Shown here in pieces: positions 1 to 20,624 of a stretch of DNA of 64,000 nucleotides. The stretch's first letter is position 1. Every line of letters starts with the position of its first letter. The position numbers and the translations under genes were made by a program. The stretch is taken from NCBI GenBank assembly GCA_964035545.1, contig OZ037770.1, positions 2,292,001 through 2,356,000 on the forward strand, read 5' to 3'. Under the pieces are notes generated by a model that saw only the letters and a list, made by a program, of their open reading frames with translations, made no database searches and was not told the DNA's origin. The stretch comes from Bugula neritina. Its lineage: Eukaryota; Bryozoa; Gymnolaemata; Cheilostomatida; Bugulidae.

Positions 1-8503
<8,503 letters not shown>

Positions 8504-9335
8504 TGACTTATAAGGCCCTCCTTCCGCTGTAAAGAATTAAAGCGAAGTTGTATTTCCTGAGAAGAACTCAAAAACATTTCACTTGCACTGATTGTATTAA
8601 TGATTAATTTTTATAAATTGTAACGTTTTAAGCGAAGAGCCCTTTTTTATCATAGCACTTTAGCTAATGTCAATTCTTGAATTATTGTAATTAAAGCAAT
8701 TTCCTTTTATTACTTTAACTTTAGTTTTTCTGTATTTTTATTACTTTGCTTATAAGTTGAATTAGTTTCTTTTTTGTAATAATTATTAGTATGCTTTAAA
8801 TCATTAGTAGAATTTCAATAATTATAAAATATTGATTTTTACATCATTATCAATAGATCATTGTTCAAAAACAATCTATGTATTCAAGTGGTCCACAAAT
8901 TAAACTTTGAACAATACTGATACTAGTGATTACATAACTCACAAGCAAAAGAACTTTCATTTATACACCAGGATGCAGTATTAATTTCCTACAGTAAAAA
9001 GTTTGTACAAATGTATTGCATTAATTGTGTATTTAGTTCTATATGTGCATAAATAATTGTAACATTATGAGAGGTTTAGGAACAGAAAAAGATCAAAACA
9101 CAAATACAATTTTATTTGTATCACAAATTGTGATGAGTGCATGTAATATTTGGCAGTTTAAAGTCTAAACTAATAAATTAGGGATCAGTAAACATCATAA
9201 TAACTGTTTTGTAATAGTTATTTTTATTTCTTAGCTTTTATACATTTCTTCACAAAGTGTACAAAGAGTTCTAAACTTTTCAATCATTTTTTTTCAACAA
9301 TTGAAAAGAAAGCTCATGCAACTTTATAGTCAACA
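8504..9335. other. AT-rich 3' flank, no gene seen
   Basis: Follows the stop of the coiled-coil gene. An ATTAAA near 8537 could serve as a polyadenylation signal, but this is not demonstrable here. Confidence 0.4.
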
Positions 9336-9339
9336 TTCC

Positions 9340-9535
9340 TTTGCATGAAAAAATATCAGATGGAAAGGGGGGTTCTGTTAAATTGGGCTAAGGACCTATT
9401 AAGATGAGGCACAAGAGCAATTATATGACTGGATGCTCTTTCTAACATCGCCAATGAGCCTTGTCAGGGGTCAAACCCATTACCTTGTGCTTATCCTAGG
9501 CAATCTCTCAAACCCCTAGACCTCTGCTGCTCCCT
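9340..9535 (-). mobile_element. tRNA-derived SINE, copy 1
   Basis: Reverse-complement copy of the family seen at 14672-14895: a degraded B-box region near 9461-9475 and the body block (TGGATGCTCTTTCTAACATC on the plus strand). It ends in the GGTTCTGTTAAATTGGGCTA segment. Confidence 0.75.
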
Positions 9536-9661
9536 GTTCCATACAACAATTGTTTATTGTATAACACCCTCTTCCCTTTCAAGCTATTGAAGGCTTTTTA
9601 TCAAATATATTATTGTTGTTTTTTATCATTAGTTTAAAATTCCTAAACCAAATATACATAC

Positions 9662-9843
9662 CTGCGAGCACAAACACTAGATTATATAAAATAAACGCTG
9701 TTGTTGAAACTGCACGGATGTGTCGTAGAAAATGCAGTTCAGACTCCAAAAATGTCCACTTGTTATATAGTCCCAGATTAATCAAAACAAGCAAGAGCAT
9801 AATATATAACAGAATAAATCTAGTACCTTCACTTCTCCAGTAA
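9662..9843 (-). CDS. Orphan exon of a multi-pass membrane protein
   Basis: A 182-bp open stretch between a good acceptor (CTGTCACTCAG, phase 2) and a good donor (GCAG/GTATGT, phase 1). It encodes two hydrophobic helices: one after YWRSEGTR (FILLYIMLLLVLINLGLY), the second after LESELHFLRHIRAVS (TTAFILYNLVFVLAG). The arrangement EGTR-helix-N-helix resembles the first two helices of NADPH-oxidase-type proteins, but the match is loose and no haem-ligand histidines fall inside this exon. No partner exons were found on this strand nearby. Either the introns are very long or this is a relic. Confidence 0.35.
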
Positions 9844-9899
9844 CTGAGTGACAGATAATCAAATGTAATATAAAAGGTGCACATTTATAGTGGAAATCA

Positions 9900-11000
9900 G
9901 GCATTCACATGCCGGCTTACATAGCCTGGAGAGGCTACATGACACATCATCAAAATTACCTCACACCGCTACCAATATAGACTCTCAACTATGCACCTGG
10001 ACAATCATATTCACTACTTAAATAAAAATCATCATTGTTTTGTAACAGGCAACGCACTAATATAGAAAGGGTTAAGCAGATATATAAAGTAGACTATGAG
10101 CCGTCGCCTAGTTGTTGGACAGTGGTACTAGCTTAGTATAGATTAGGTTACTAATTAGCTCTTTTATTTATGTCACCCTTTTTGTGATGTAAGTTATATT
10201 TGAAAAGATTATTAGAATCAATAAATATTATATTATACTTTCAATTAAAAGTGTATTATTACCTCTCAACTCTTCTCTAACTCTCTCATGCACAAAGAGT
10301 ACATGTTCAAGCATTAGATCTCATTGCGGTACTTATCAGCTGCATAAATTCACTGCACATTTTAAGTTCGTATGTACTAATATGTTTTATATAAAAAGCC
10401 TGTAATAATAACTCACAGCTCAGACAGTAGCAATAACTGTATTGAGGAAAATTTATTAAGCTATATCTAGAAGTTCATTGGTAGATACAAATAATCCAAA
10501 TATTTGCTAACCCATGACCAATGACAACATTCACACAATGTGTTTACTCTTTAGACGAGAATGCTGATCACTAAATGGGCTGTCAACACAGTTGATTACG
10601 TGAGGGCATAGGTTAGACAAAGTAGAGCAAAAATAATCTGGCTAGATCTGTCATCAAGAGATATTTTAGACTATATATAAGCTTTCTGTAAAGAAGCTGG
10701 TTGTCAATATATCCTCAATATGTAGCGTTAGTCAAATATACAGGCTTTTCTGCAGGTTTATATACACACAAAACGCAGACAGTGCCAATATGTGTGCGTG
10801 CCTAAATATATGTATATTAAAACTGTAGTTCTTATAATTTGTTGTTTAATAATGTCTCCTTTTTGTTTGAACGGAAAAACAAGTATTTTTTCCAAAGGCA
10901 CAGCTTGAAGCATAAAAAACTAGTTTATTTTACTAAATAGATTTGCTTGTTTCAGAAACATCTGTTTGATTGATTGTGTAACGGTATTTTTAAAGTGATC
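9900..11000. other. No gene recognised
   Basis: Unique-looking AT-rich DNA. No convincing exon was found that would join the coil exon starting at 11009. Confidence 0.4.
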
Positions 11001-11008
11001 TATTTTAG

Positions 11009-11645
11009 ACATTATAAAGAAGAACTGGTTAGTCTAATGGAAACTGAGCAAATGGAAAAACTAGCCAGGTATCGAGAATTTGCAGCCAGAGAAGAAATAA
11101 AGACATTAAAAGAACTGGTTGAGAAAGAAAAACAAAAAGCAGCAGAAACAGCAATAAAATTGGAAGATGCAGAGTTAGCAAAAATGAGGCTGTCAAAAAA
11201 ATTGAGAGAACTAGAAACAGCAAGCCAGGCTGAAAAGCGAAAAGCATTGGTGGCAGTAGCAGAGAAACTTGAAGCTGAAATTATACTGAGAATATCAGAG
11301 GCAAAAAACGAGCAGATTGAAAAAGAGAAGAAGGAGCTCGAAGAGATTGCTGAACAAGCGAAAAGAAAAGCAGCAGAAGCAGCAGAAAGAGAAAGAGAAA
11401 CTGCAAATAAAGTTCGTTATCAAGAGCTAAGCAGAATTACAGCAAAAAGTAGATTGGAAGAAATAGAAAGCAGATACAGTAAACTTAAAAAGGAAAAGGT
11501 TTTGCTAGAACAAAGATTAGGAACAAGGAATCATACATTTTTACAATCAGATCTGAGAAGTATATGGCAGTTAACTTTCCGTCTTATAGCTTATTTTTTT
11601 CTGCTGCTTTTGTTACTTTTTGAATTATTTAAATGTTTGTTTTAA
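11009..11645 (+). CDS. Terminal exon: long coiled coil with C-terminal membrane anchor
   Basis: About 212 codons open to TAA at 11643-11645. The acceptor TATTTTAG ends at 11008, and the first base completes a split codon before CAT TAT AAA. Residues 1-175 or so are a highly charged coil rich in E, K, A and R (for example KRKAAEAAERERETANK). The end is a polar linker then one strong hydrophobic helix, YFFLLLLLLFELFKCLF, immediately before the stop, which looks like a tail anchor. The ERETANK region is shared with the coil exons at 15 kb (AQETANKAKED) and 29 kb (TANKLHFTELEA), so these are paralogues. An upstream ATG at 10974 is unlikely because it lies before the acceptor. The upstream exons were not found, and protein identity is unknown. 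Guanylate-binding-protein-like tail is one possibility. Confidence 0.6.
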
Positions 11646-11753
11646 ACTTGACTCAATGAATACATGATTGAAAAGTTTTGATTATTTCAAGATCTATCGA
11701 AAAATTTCCGACTCATTTTTCACAATCTTTGATCTGCAAGTAATACGTAATAG

Positions 11754-12061
<308 letters not shown>

Positions 12062-12183
12062 CACCTAAAAGGTTGCCCTTAACTATTCTGTGCAAATATA
12101 TTTTTGGTGGGACTTTCAGGCATGTCCTTGGTTATATTGCCAACTAGTCTAGAAGATTCCACAGGTATGTGGCAAATATAATT

Positions 12184-12186
<3 letters not shown>

Positions 12187-12246
<60 letters not shown>
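12187..12246. repeat. (AT)n microsatellite
   Basis: About 60 bp of AT repeat, immediately 5' of a GC-richer block (GTGACTCCCCGCGACAAAAC). Confidence 0.95.
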
Positions 12247-12252
<6 letters not shown>

Positions 12253-12763
12253 CCCCGCGACAAAACCGGGAACTTGGCGGCATTTGTATAAGACCGTAAT
12301 TGAATGATGAATTTCATTTTGTCAAATTCAAAATTAAAAAGCTAATTTTAGAAAACTAACTTTTCTAGTACAAAAAAATGCAAGGATTCCAAAAAAGTAG
12401 GTTTTGCAGTACCTTGTTATCTCCTTCACCTCTAAAATTGCTATCGAAGTTTGGTAACTAAGAAGATTTATTTTTTCAAGATGGTGGCTTATGGCCGATG
12501 TTTTTGCGGAGTTGTTGCCTCTTTAGAGATTATTAGTCATTTATTTTTTAAAACTTTTTTTCAGTCATTGTAACATAAAGTTTGATGTAATATTTGTTTT
12601 TAAAACTTTTAAAAATTGTTTGGCTTGAAATTGATTCAATAAAAATAATTTGAAATTTATAGCTTAAAAACTTAAATGCTTGCATAATTACGCGATCGCA
12701 TCTGTACGCCCATAAACTTTCTTATTTCTTCGGCTATATTATTTCGCGGGTTGATTATCTAAC

Positions 12764-13050
12764 ATGGCGGGTAGTAACTTTGCTAGCAAACTTTCGTTTC
12801 ACGAAGATGATGTAGTAGGATATTTAGATGACTATGAAAGTGATATAAGCGACTCTGATGGTGTACTTCCAGCTTTAGAAGAAGGTAATGATATTGAATA
12901 TGACATAATATCAAATAACCGGTTGCTATCTTCTCAAAATGAGAAAGAGTTGCTACTCACATCAAATTCACAGTCATTGACTGAGAGTGAGAATAAGTCA
13001 ACTCAATCAATGCCTCCGGTCTTAGCTAGTGTTTGTAGAACTGATCGTAT
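12764..13050 (+). CDS. Acidic N-terminal exon, interrupted by repeat insertion
   Basis: Opens at ATG 12764 in context AACATGG and encodes [18 protein letters not shown], then [12 protein letters not shown] and [10 protein letters not shown]: a serine- and acid-rich N terminus. Such beginnings are common in piggyBac-type transposases and their domesticated forms, but no catalytic domain is present, so this is only a suggestion. About 95 codons in, the frame runs into a (TA)n array and then a Penelope-like fragment, so the original exon is truncated or its donor lies around 13025-13050. No downstream continuation was found. Confidence 0.4.
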
Positions 13051-13054
13051 ATTA

Positions 13055-13480
<426 letters not shown>

Positions 13481-13499
13481 AAAGGTGTGTAAACTCAAG

Positions 13500-14270
13500 C
13501 CAGAGTGCTCAAGTGACTCTATGGGTCACCTAGGAGTCACGAGCATTGCAAAATGCTAGCAGCTTGAGTTTGTGACCATGGTGAGAGTGCTCAATCATTT
13601 AATGTCATTGCTGAGCATTAAATGAGAGCGTAATATCTCAATTTAATTGTATATTTCAATGTTGCTTACGTTAAAAACAATACAGTAAATACTGTGTATT
13701 AGTCAGACATTATTCTGATTATGCTATTTTACTTATTGCTATAAGTAAAGTGATTTTACTAGAATATGGAAAACTTGAATCTTTGATAATGTATAATTTG
13801 ATAATTAATGATTTGCATGAGTACTATAAATACAACCATTAGCCTTACCACAATTATTTGGTTTAAAAGCATTTAGCTGACTTAGCAAGTTTATTTGGAG
13901 GCATTTAACTCAAGCTTTATGTTCAATTACATATTCAGTTCTGTACTACTATCAGCGTAAATCTCTATTTATTTATTGATTACCCTCAATTGTCAAAACT
14001 TTAAGAAAACAAAAAATTAAAAAGATCACATTATATTACATCAGTAAACTATACATTACAAAGTGTTACTTAATTTAAAAAGAAAAAACACTAACTAAAT
14101 ATGCTATATTAGGTCATATTACTGGAAGATGTGCAATTCAAAATTGAGCAAAATAATAAAATTAAAAGAAATAGGAAACCAAATTCATTTATTAAAGAGT
14201 CTTCTGATTTTATCACCAAACTGAACACTATACGTTTGACATTTGATATTATATATATCCACTCTGTGTA
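13500..14270. other. No gene recognised
   Basis: AT-rich DNA between the interrupted acidic exon and the terminal exon of the minus-strand gene. No repeat copy or exon was identified. Confidence 0.4.
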
Positions 14271-14635
14271 AGTGCTAATTAGCTAAAGCATGTTCTATTA
14301 AGTTCTTTATGTTCTTTTGACATATTGTTTTATATTTTTGCCAAGAAGTATAGTCATAATCGATTATAAAGCTTTTTTTTTGCATCATTGAGTCTGGAGA
14401 GCCTCTCATTATAAGTGTATTATTTTCCACTTCAGCAACTATCATCTAAAACATGAAATTTAACAAAATGCTTCAACATGTACATATAGCTATATTGCAA
14501 TTTTTTTATTTGAATTTTAATAGTGTAGTTTTATTTAATTAAACTTATAGAACTATACAATCCAATAAGCAACGCAACAATCTCAAGTAAAAGAAGGATT
14601 GAAGTCTTATATTAAAGTAAAAAAATTCTATTTGA

Positions 14636-14639
<4 letters not shown>

Positions 14640-14670
<31 letters not shown>
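14640..14670. repeat. (AT)n microsatellite
   Basis: Short AT array at the 5' edge of the full-length SINE. Confidence 0.9.
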
Positions 14671-14671
<1 letters not shown>

Positions 14672-14673
<2 letters not shown>

Positions 14674-14895
14674 GTCTACGGGTTAGGGGTTAGGGGTCTA
14701 GGGGTTAGAGCGTTCGCTTTGTGAACACGAAGTCGTGGGTTCAAACCCCGACAAAGACCATTGGTGATGTTAGGAAGAGCATCCAGTCGTAATTGCTCCT
14801 GTGCCTCATTTGAACAAGTCCTTAGCCCGTTCTAACAAAAACCCTTTCTATCAGGGGTTTTCTCACAGGGATAGCGACTTAATACTTGCGTGAGT
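14672..14895 (+). mobile_element. tRNA-derived SINE, best copy
   Basis: The head has RNA polymerase III promoter-like boxes: GGGGTTAGAGCGTTC (A box) and GGGTTCAAACCCCGAC (B box). The arms GGTCT and AGACC could pair like an acceptor stem. The body carries GGAAGAGCATCCAGTCGTAA, then AACAAAAACCCTTTCTATCA and GGGTTTTCTCACAGGGATAG. A block like the former occurs in SINEs of molluscs and other lophotrochozoans (general knowledge). It lies in an intron of the minus-strand gene, flanked by (AT)n on both sides. Confidence 0.85.
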
Positions 14896-14897
14896 GA

Positions 14898-14976
<79 letters not shown>
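14898..14976. repeat. (AT)n microsatellite
   Basis: About 78 bp of AT repeat between the SINE's 3' end and the donor of the 15-kb coil exon. Confidence 0.95.
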
Positions 14977-14977
<1 letters not shown>

Positions 14978-17599
14978 ATATATGTATGTATGTGTGTATA
15001 CTTGCTCTCGAAGTTTAATCAGCTCAAGCTCTTCTGCTTTTAGCTTTTCACGTTCAACTTGAAGCTGGTTTGTAACCTGTGTTGCATATTCCAATTCTTT
15101 TTGATTTTCCATATTTTGTTGCTGTATTTCTTCCCGCTTCTCATCACTTTTTTGAGCGTCTTCCTTAGCCTTATTTGCTGTTTCTTGAGCAGCTACTAAT
15201 TCTTTTTCTACTTCTTTCTTTTTTTTCTCTGTGATGTATCTTTGATATTCTATTTTGATACAGTTTTTGTCAGCTTATATTGCAGACTTTAGAATCTCCT
15301 CATAGTTTCTTACATTAAAAAATGTAGCATAATTAAATGGAACATATAGAAAATATAGCAAATATACAAGTATGCTAAATAGTGTATTGTGTTGCATTTC
15401 AACAGTTTTTTGCTGACTAATTTCATGCATTATTTTTTAGAAAATTGTTGCCAATTAAAATTAATGGTCAGTCGCAACCATATTTTTTTTAAAAAATTAG
15501 CATAATACAAAATACCAGACATTTCCCCTCACTTACTGTGGGATTGAGAAATTTGGCTTTCCATGTTAACTTGAAAGGAAGTTCCTTAATAAAAATTCTT
15601 TAAAAAGTAACTAAACACTATTTCATAATTTCAAAAGAAGTTTTTTATCCATTACAGTGCATAAGCTTCATAATTTTCATCCTGCGTAAGCTTGAAACTG
15701 CAATACGAATTAAACACTAACCATTTTATAGCACAAAATCAGGGTCCACTTTTTTTTCCAAGGTCATACTCTCTTTCAAACGCATCCAAGGCAGATTTCT
15801 CGTGGCTGTTGAGCAGCTAGGTAAGATGTTCCTCAGAAAGAAGAGTTTCAAACTTTTTTTTCTGAAACAAAAAACATTCATATATGTAACTATAAATATA
15901 TTTTTTAATGACATTTTTTGTAACAAATATAAAGACTTGCTGATATGGTTGTTTCTGCAATTATGTTTTATAATACTTTGCTAGTAGTCAATCTATTAAT
16001 GTTTTATAACAATATGTTTCTAATAGCTAAACATTTAGTTAGGTACAGTCTGATAAAATTCAAAGAATAATAAAATTTCCAGCTAAAACTTCTTTTAATC
16101 TTGACTTTTACCCCCACGCATGTTTTCTATTTTATAGCCAGCCTATACCTGCTCTTTCATTAGGGTTCCATAGTGTTGGTGAGCCGAGATATATATTTTG
16201 TTCATAGTCACATCAATTGCAACATCTCTAGTGTTTGGCAAACCATCTTTATGGTTGGCTATCCTCTTTTCAAGTTCCTGAAATTTACCAAATAGGCTAC
16301 AGTCAAATTGTGGGATTTTCCTACCCAAGTACAAGTTTAAGGTTCTGCCTATCACTTCTTTATGTAGTTGTGAGTTCGGTTTGCTGATCTTTTTCTTTTG
16401 TGCCTGTTGCTCGGTAGCATCATTTCATTTGAATTTAACAACTATCCAATTTTTCAATAATCATATATATCTATATTTATCCTTAGGATAAATTCAGAAT
16501 ATTCCATAACAACAAAGGATAGTTATTTTAAACCTGTGTGTTGAAAGATAGATAATCTATCTAAACTCATTTAGGTTGATTGATTAAACAGCCTCGGTTT
16601 TTGAAAAAATATTTGTATTAAATAAAAATGTTCCCTTGCTAAAATATAGATACAATCTATGCTAGCTTGAATAACTAAATTATAAATAGTCAGAATATGG
16701 GCTGAAATTAAAATATTTAAACACTATAACTTTTAGTGTGCTTTTGATGCTAGCAAATAAAGTAGACAATTTGCTTTTGGGAACCATGCTTTTCTCAAGC
16801 ATGTTTCTATATGGTCTGAATAGAACTCAATTAAACCACAAGCTGTTGCGTTATTGCACTTACTTCAAACAGTTTGATTGCAAAAGCCACAGTGCATTGC
16901 TTTTGACCTTTATGGTTGACCAGATAACGGAAAAGAGTTTTACAGTGCTGCAAGAAACTTTCACCAATGTCTTCAGCTGCAAAAAAAATTAAAATTCAAC
17001 AACGAAGTACATTTTATCATCTTTTGATCACTCTCAAATAATACCAAGCAATTTCTGGCCCTAAATTACTTTTTAATAGCATTTGTGTAATAACATTTAG
17101 TAAACCCAACAAGAGGTTCCACATTATGGGTTGATGGTATATTAAGAAAATAAGAATGCAAAAAATTTTTAAAGAATATATTTTGATTATAATACAATAA
17201 TACATGGCATAAGATCACATGGATCTATAGAAATATAGTTCTATGACGATTTCTATTATGTATGTTTTGAAGTTGGCAACAATTAAAATATTGAAAAATA
17301 TTAGCAGCAAGTCTACTAAAAATTATTTCTCACTTTCTATCTGAGAAATTAAATTTGAGCCATCAGACAACTCCTAACAAGTTTTTGGTAGACACTAATG
17401 CAGTGAAAACTACCAATTTGCACATCTTTTTTATGTAACTATAAAATTACCATTAAGCAGCAGTGTCCCTTCTCTAGCCTGGTGACTAGCAAGCTTTGAT
17501 GAAGGAGGAGGCAGGTTGAAGCACGTCACACTTTCAAAACACTTGGAAATTTGATCTAAGGCAGCAATTATTCCATCTTTTGTTGCACTTCCTCCCTGT

Positions 17600-17960
17600 C
17601 ATTCAACATAGAACAAATTTCTTTTCAAAAGAGTTTCCTAAAGTTATTTGTAAGTGATCATCCCCCAACACTTAGGCACTTATAGTCAACTACAGTTGCA
17701 TACAAAACATTTTATGTATTAAAAAATTGCATACATTATCATGGCTTTATATAAAGGAAGCAAATATTAACACATCAACATCTTGACAGCACTCAAAAAG
17801 TATCTCTTCTATGTAAGTATTTGTAAAACATTAAAGATCAAAATAACTATTACCTATATAAAACATCATTAGTTAGCCAACATTATTTTATATTGGCAGT
17901 TTCTTCATGTTTTGTTGTACTCAAAGGCAATTTAAGTGTAGATTCATGCTGTGTGTTATA
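17600..17960. other. No gene recognised
   Basis: Upstream (minus-strand sense) of the guanylate-binding-like exons. A P-loop or DxxG-type exon was looked for here and not found. Confidence 0.35.
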
Positions 17961-17961
17961 C

Positions 17962-17967
<6 letters not shown>

Positions 17968-18000
<33 letters not shown>
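17968..18000. repeat. (TA)n microsatellite
   Basis: About 32 bp of TA repeat at the start of a dispersed-repeat copy. Confidence 0.9.
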
Positions 18001-18003
<3 letters not shown>

Positions 18004-18440
18004 GGTTTTTAGGGAATAACTCAAAGAGTTTTTGTCTTACTTTAACAACCTACACATCCATGAAATTATAGCTCGTGCATTTTTCTTTCATATATATACT
18101 GCTTTATTTTTTGAAAAATTAGTTTCTGTAAAAGTTGTTACATATAAGAGGTAAAATTTTACACCCTCTGTGTTCCAATGATACATCATACATATCGGTA
18201 TTATTGAATTTAAAGTCAAAACTTGGTATTACTTTATAGGTCTTTTTTCTTAATTCGCTTGTGTTTTAAAATTTTGTTTATGCTCTTAACATTTTGGGGA
18301 AAACCTAGAGAATTTTGTAATTTTCATATTATTTGTTCAGTTTTGATTTTTGGTGCATTTGGCTATGCTCTTGTGATCATTTGCCCCTTCCCCACTATAC
18401 TTCCTGCTATACGCAATGTCACAATAACATATTAGCTCCT
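18001..18440 (+). repeat. Dispersed repeat family R2, copy 1
   Basis: Shares TAAAATTTTACACCCTC, TTTATGCTCTTAACATTTTG, a GCTCTTGTGATC-like block and the end TCACAATAACATAT with copies at 20060-20620 (-) and 48000-48250 (+). No coding capacity is evident. Probably a non-autonomous transposon. Confidence 0.7.
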
Positions 18441-19258
18441 TTTCATGCTTATTAGCGGTATGCTGTATTTTTTTCATTATGTTACTTTAGTACTAAAGGC
18501 ATTCGTTGTTTATCTCAACTTTTAAAAAAAAACTATCAACACAAAATAGTATTGGGTATGTTATAGTCAGTACAGCTAATTTTGACCGAGCTTAACAGAT
18601 CATGGTTTTTTAGTTAATATTGGGAGGTTTACTAATAGCTTACTACAAATTTGAAAGTTTTAGTAGAGCAAGAACGCACCAAAGTAGTCTTCTGCAATAA
18701 CTTTCTGTGCCCTAAATAGAAAGCTATAGAACAATCACAAAATTTCTTTTGATTGTACAATGATAAATTCACCATAGAATGCAAGGTATACTTTGCTATC
18801 ACAAAAATGAAGCTATAATTGCTGTATCTGATGTTTATTCATCATATAAAATTAGGCTTTTAGTTGAAAATTTATTCATCCTCTATTCTAAATAAAACTG
18901 TGAAGATGAAACAACTGCAATTTTTTACTGTTAAAATTATTGTTAAGACGAAATACTAATACACATTGAACATGTGTAATGGATTTTCTCAACGCATACA
19001 GTGGACATCTTTTCTATTTGCAGTTTAAATTTTCGCATGCAAAAATACGCACAATGTTGTCTAGGCTAACTGTGTGCGACAGTATTGTAATTACTTGATG
19101 CGTATCCTTTTGAATGCTGTAATTATAACTATAGTGAGGTACCTTTTCAATGCCTAAGTGTTGTGATTGTTGTTAAAGCTTTCAGCATAATGTAATTGCA
19201 CTGAATACACATTTGAAGTTATGTAATATTTTTCTTATACTAATGTTCTGCCCGAGAT

Positions 19259-19282
19259 TGGCATTTCAGAATTCTGAAATGC
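19259..19282. repeat. 24-bp perfect palindrome
   Basis: GGCATTTCAGAA followed by its exact reverse complement with no loop. A second hairpin, AAGCGAGTTCCAGTG pairing with CACTGGAGCTCGCTT-like sequence, follows at about 19354-19395. Both lie between two R2 copies. Confidence 0.8.
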
Positions 19283-19759
19283 CGAATATCGGTATTTCGA
19301 ACCTACCCGATTTCGGACAACAAAAGAAGTTTTTTTGTTCCATGTATATTAAAGCAAGCGAGTTCCAGTGCAGTTTAAAATACCACTGGAGCTCGCTTGT
19401 GAAGGACCTTTGCTTTTGATCTACGATAAAGATTGCTACTATCTACAACTACATCACCTTTTGTTCTTTCTTACAAAGATATATTTTCTACACTTAAGTT
19501 GCATTCAACCCACAAGTTTATCACACATGCCTAAAATGTATGAAGAATTCAAATTATTGAGCTATTACATTGGTTTGAAATAGTGTTGGTTATCTGAGTT
19601 TTAATATTTTAAAAAAGTTTTGTTTTTCTTTCCCAGTGCAGATAGAAAATTTGGGCATCGACTTAAGAGTCAGATGCCCGATGAGAAAAATTTTATAATT
19701 GGCATTCGGGCACCATATTTCAGGCTAAATTGCAAGGGATAATTCTAGTATTGTTTTAA

Positions 19760-19990
19760 ATGTGTGGGTTTTGTCTACTCTCAGTTAGTTTAAGGTCATG
19801 TTTTTTTCAGTTTCTGGCTCTTTGCCAGGTGCTTTACGTCCTATATGAACAATGTTCCACTGATAGCTCAAACAGGTTGAGTGTTACAGCAATAAAAAAT
19901 ATACGAATAAATAAAGCAACTTATGTTCTCCGATATACTTTTTTTAATTTTTTCGAAAGCCCCTTCAATTTCAAGTTATAGCTTGTTGAA
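19760..19990 (+). repeat. Dispersed repeat family R2, fragment 2
   Basis: Contains AGTTTCTGGCTCTTTGCCAG, GTGCTTTACGTCCTATATGA and ACAATGTTCCACTGATA, which reappear inverted at 49895-50060. A diverged version is at 20500-20620 (-). Confidence 0.65.
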
Positions 19991-20059
19991 AAATATTGTC
20001 CCCCTTTCAAATATTTCCTAACTCATACACTCCTGACTTGTTATTGTATCTCGATATGC

Positions 20060-20620
20060 CTCGTATTTGAGTGCTCGTTAGTCACGCTTCACTAACTCCG
20101 CCTCTACTTATACTATACAAGTGCCAGCCGGCAAATGTACTAGGAAAGTTATAATTAGTCACAGGATCGTAGCTAGGACCACTATATGAAGAATGTAGAT
20201 AACTGCAATGAAATTTGCAAAATGGTGTATGTTTTGACCAAATTGTGAGGAGCATAAACTGAATTTCGAAAAACAAAGAAAGTATTTCAGAGAAAACATA
20301 CCAAGGAACGTCAAGTTTAGATTTTAGACTTAATCAAATTAATCCCTTAGCAGTGGAATATGGAGGGTGTAAAATTTTACTTATTGTATAACAACTTTAT
20401 CCAAAAATTTTACTTTGAAAAAATGAAAAAGTATATGGAAGAGGAGCTATCTCTTCATGTACAATTTGTCAATGTGAGACAAAAACTGTTCGAGCTATCC
20501 TCTGGAAACCGTTGATATATAACATAAAGCAGTGCCTGAATTTGGAAAGTTATGACCTTAAACTAACTGTTCTGCTGACAGTGTTAATTGAACATTGAAA
20601 TCTTTGGGAGTATGAGAAGC
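20060..20620 (-). repeat. Dispersed repeat family R2, copy 3
   Basis: The longest copy, inverted relative to copy 1. It links the TAAAATTTTACACCCTC block to the CCTTAAACTAACTGTT block, showing that the fragments at 18.0, 19.8, 48.1 and 49.9 kb belong to one family. Confidence 0.7.
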
Positions 20621-20624
20621 TAAA

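Larger units (their letters stand above)
14275..17595 (-). pseudogene. Guanylate-binding-protein-like gene, middle to C-terminal exons, decayed
   Basis: Exons on the minus strand: 17595-17451, 16976-16864, 16403-16149, 15861-about 15750, 15273-15002 and 14445-14275 (TAG). Phases join for the first four (1, 0, 0). Pieces in order: TCFNLPPPSSKLA; FLQHCKTLFRYLVNHKG; NTRDVAIDVTMNKIY; KFETLLSEEHLT, stop, LLNSHEKSALDAFEREYD; then a K/E-rich coil ending LELIKLREQ; then a 56-residue end exon starting MIVAEVENNTL. The order and patterns (CF...P...KLA; a helical region; LL..H....A...F) follow the end of the GTPase domain and the helical domain of interferon-inducible guanylate-binding proteins. The GTPase core exons were not found upstream. 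An in-frame TAG (15817-15819), a TGA soon after and a weak acceptor at 16404 suggest a pseudogene; a sequencing error is the alternative. Confidence 0.5.

Noticed and set aside
10974-11008. ATG at 10974 as start of the 11-kb coil protein
   Set aside because: The residues before HYKEEL come from a typical intron end (TATTTTAG). A splice acceptor explains the boundary better.
14690-14765. Apparent tRNA gene
   Set aside because: Has A and B boxes, but the arms do not fold cleanly and the sequence continues into a body shared by at least three other dispersed copies. Called a SINE.
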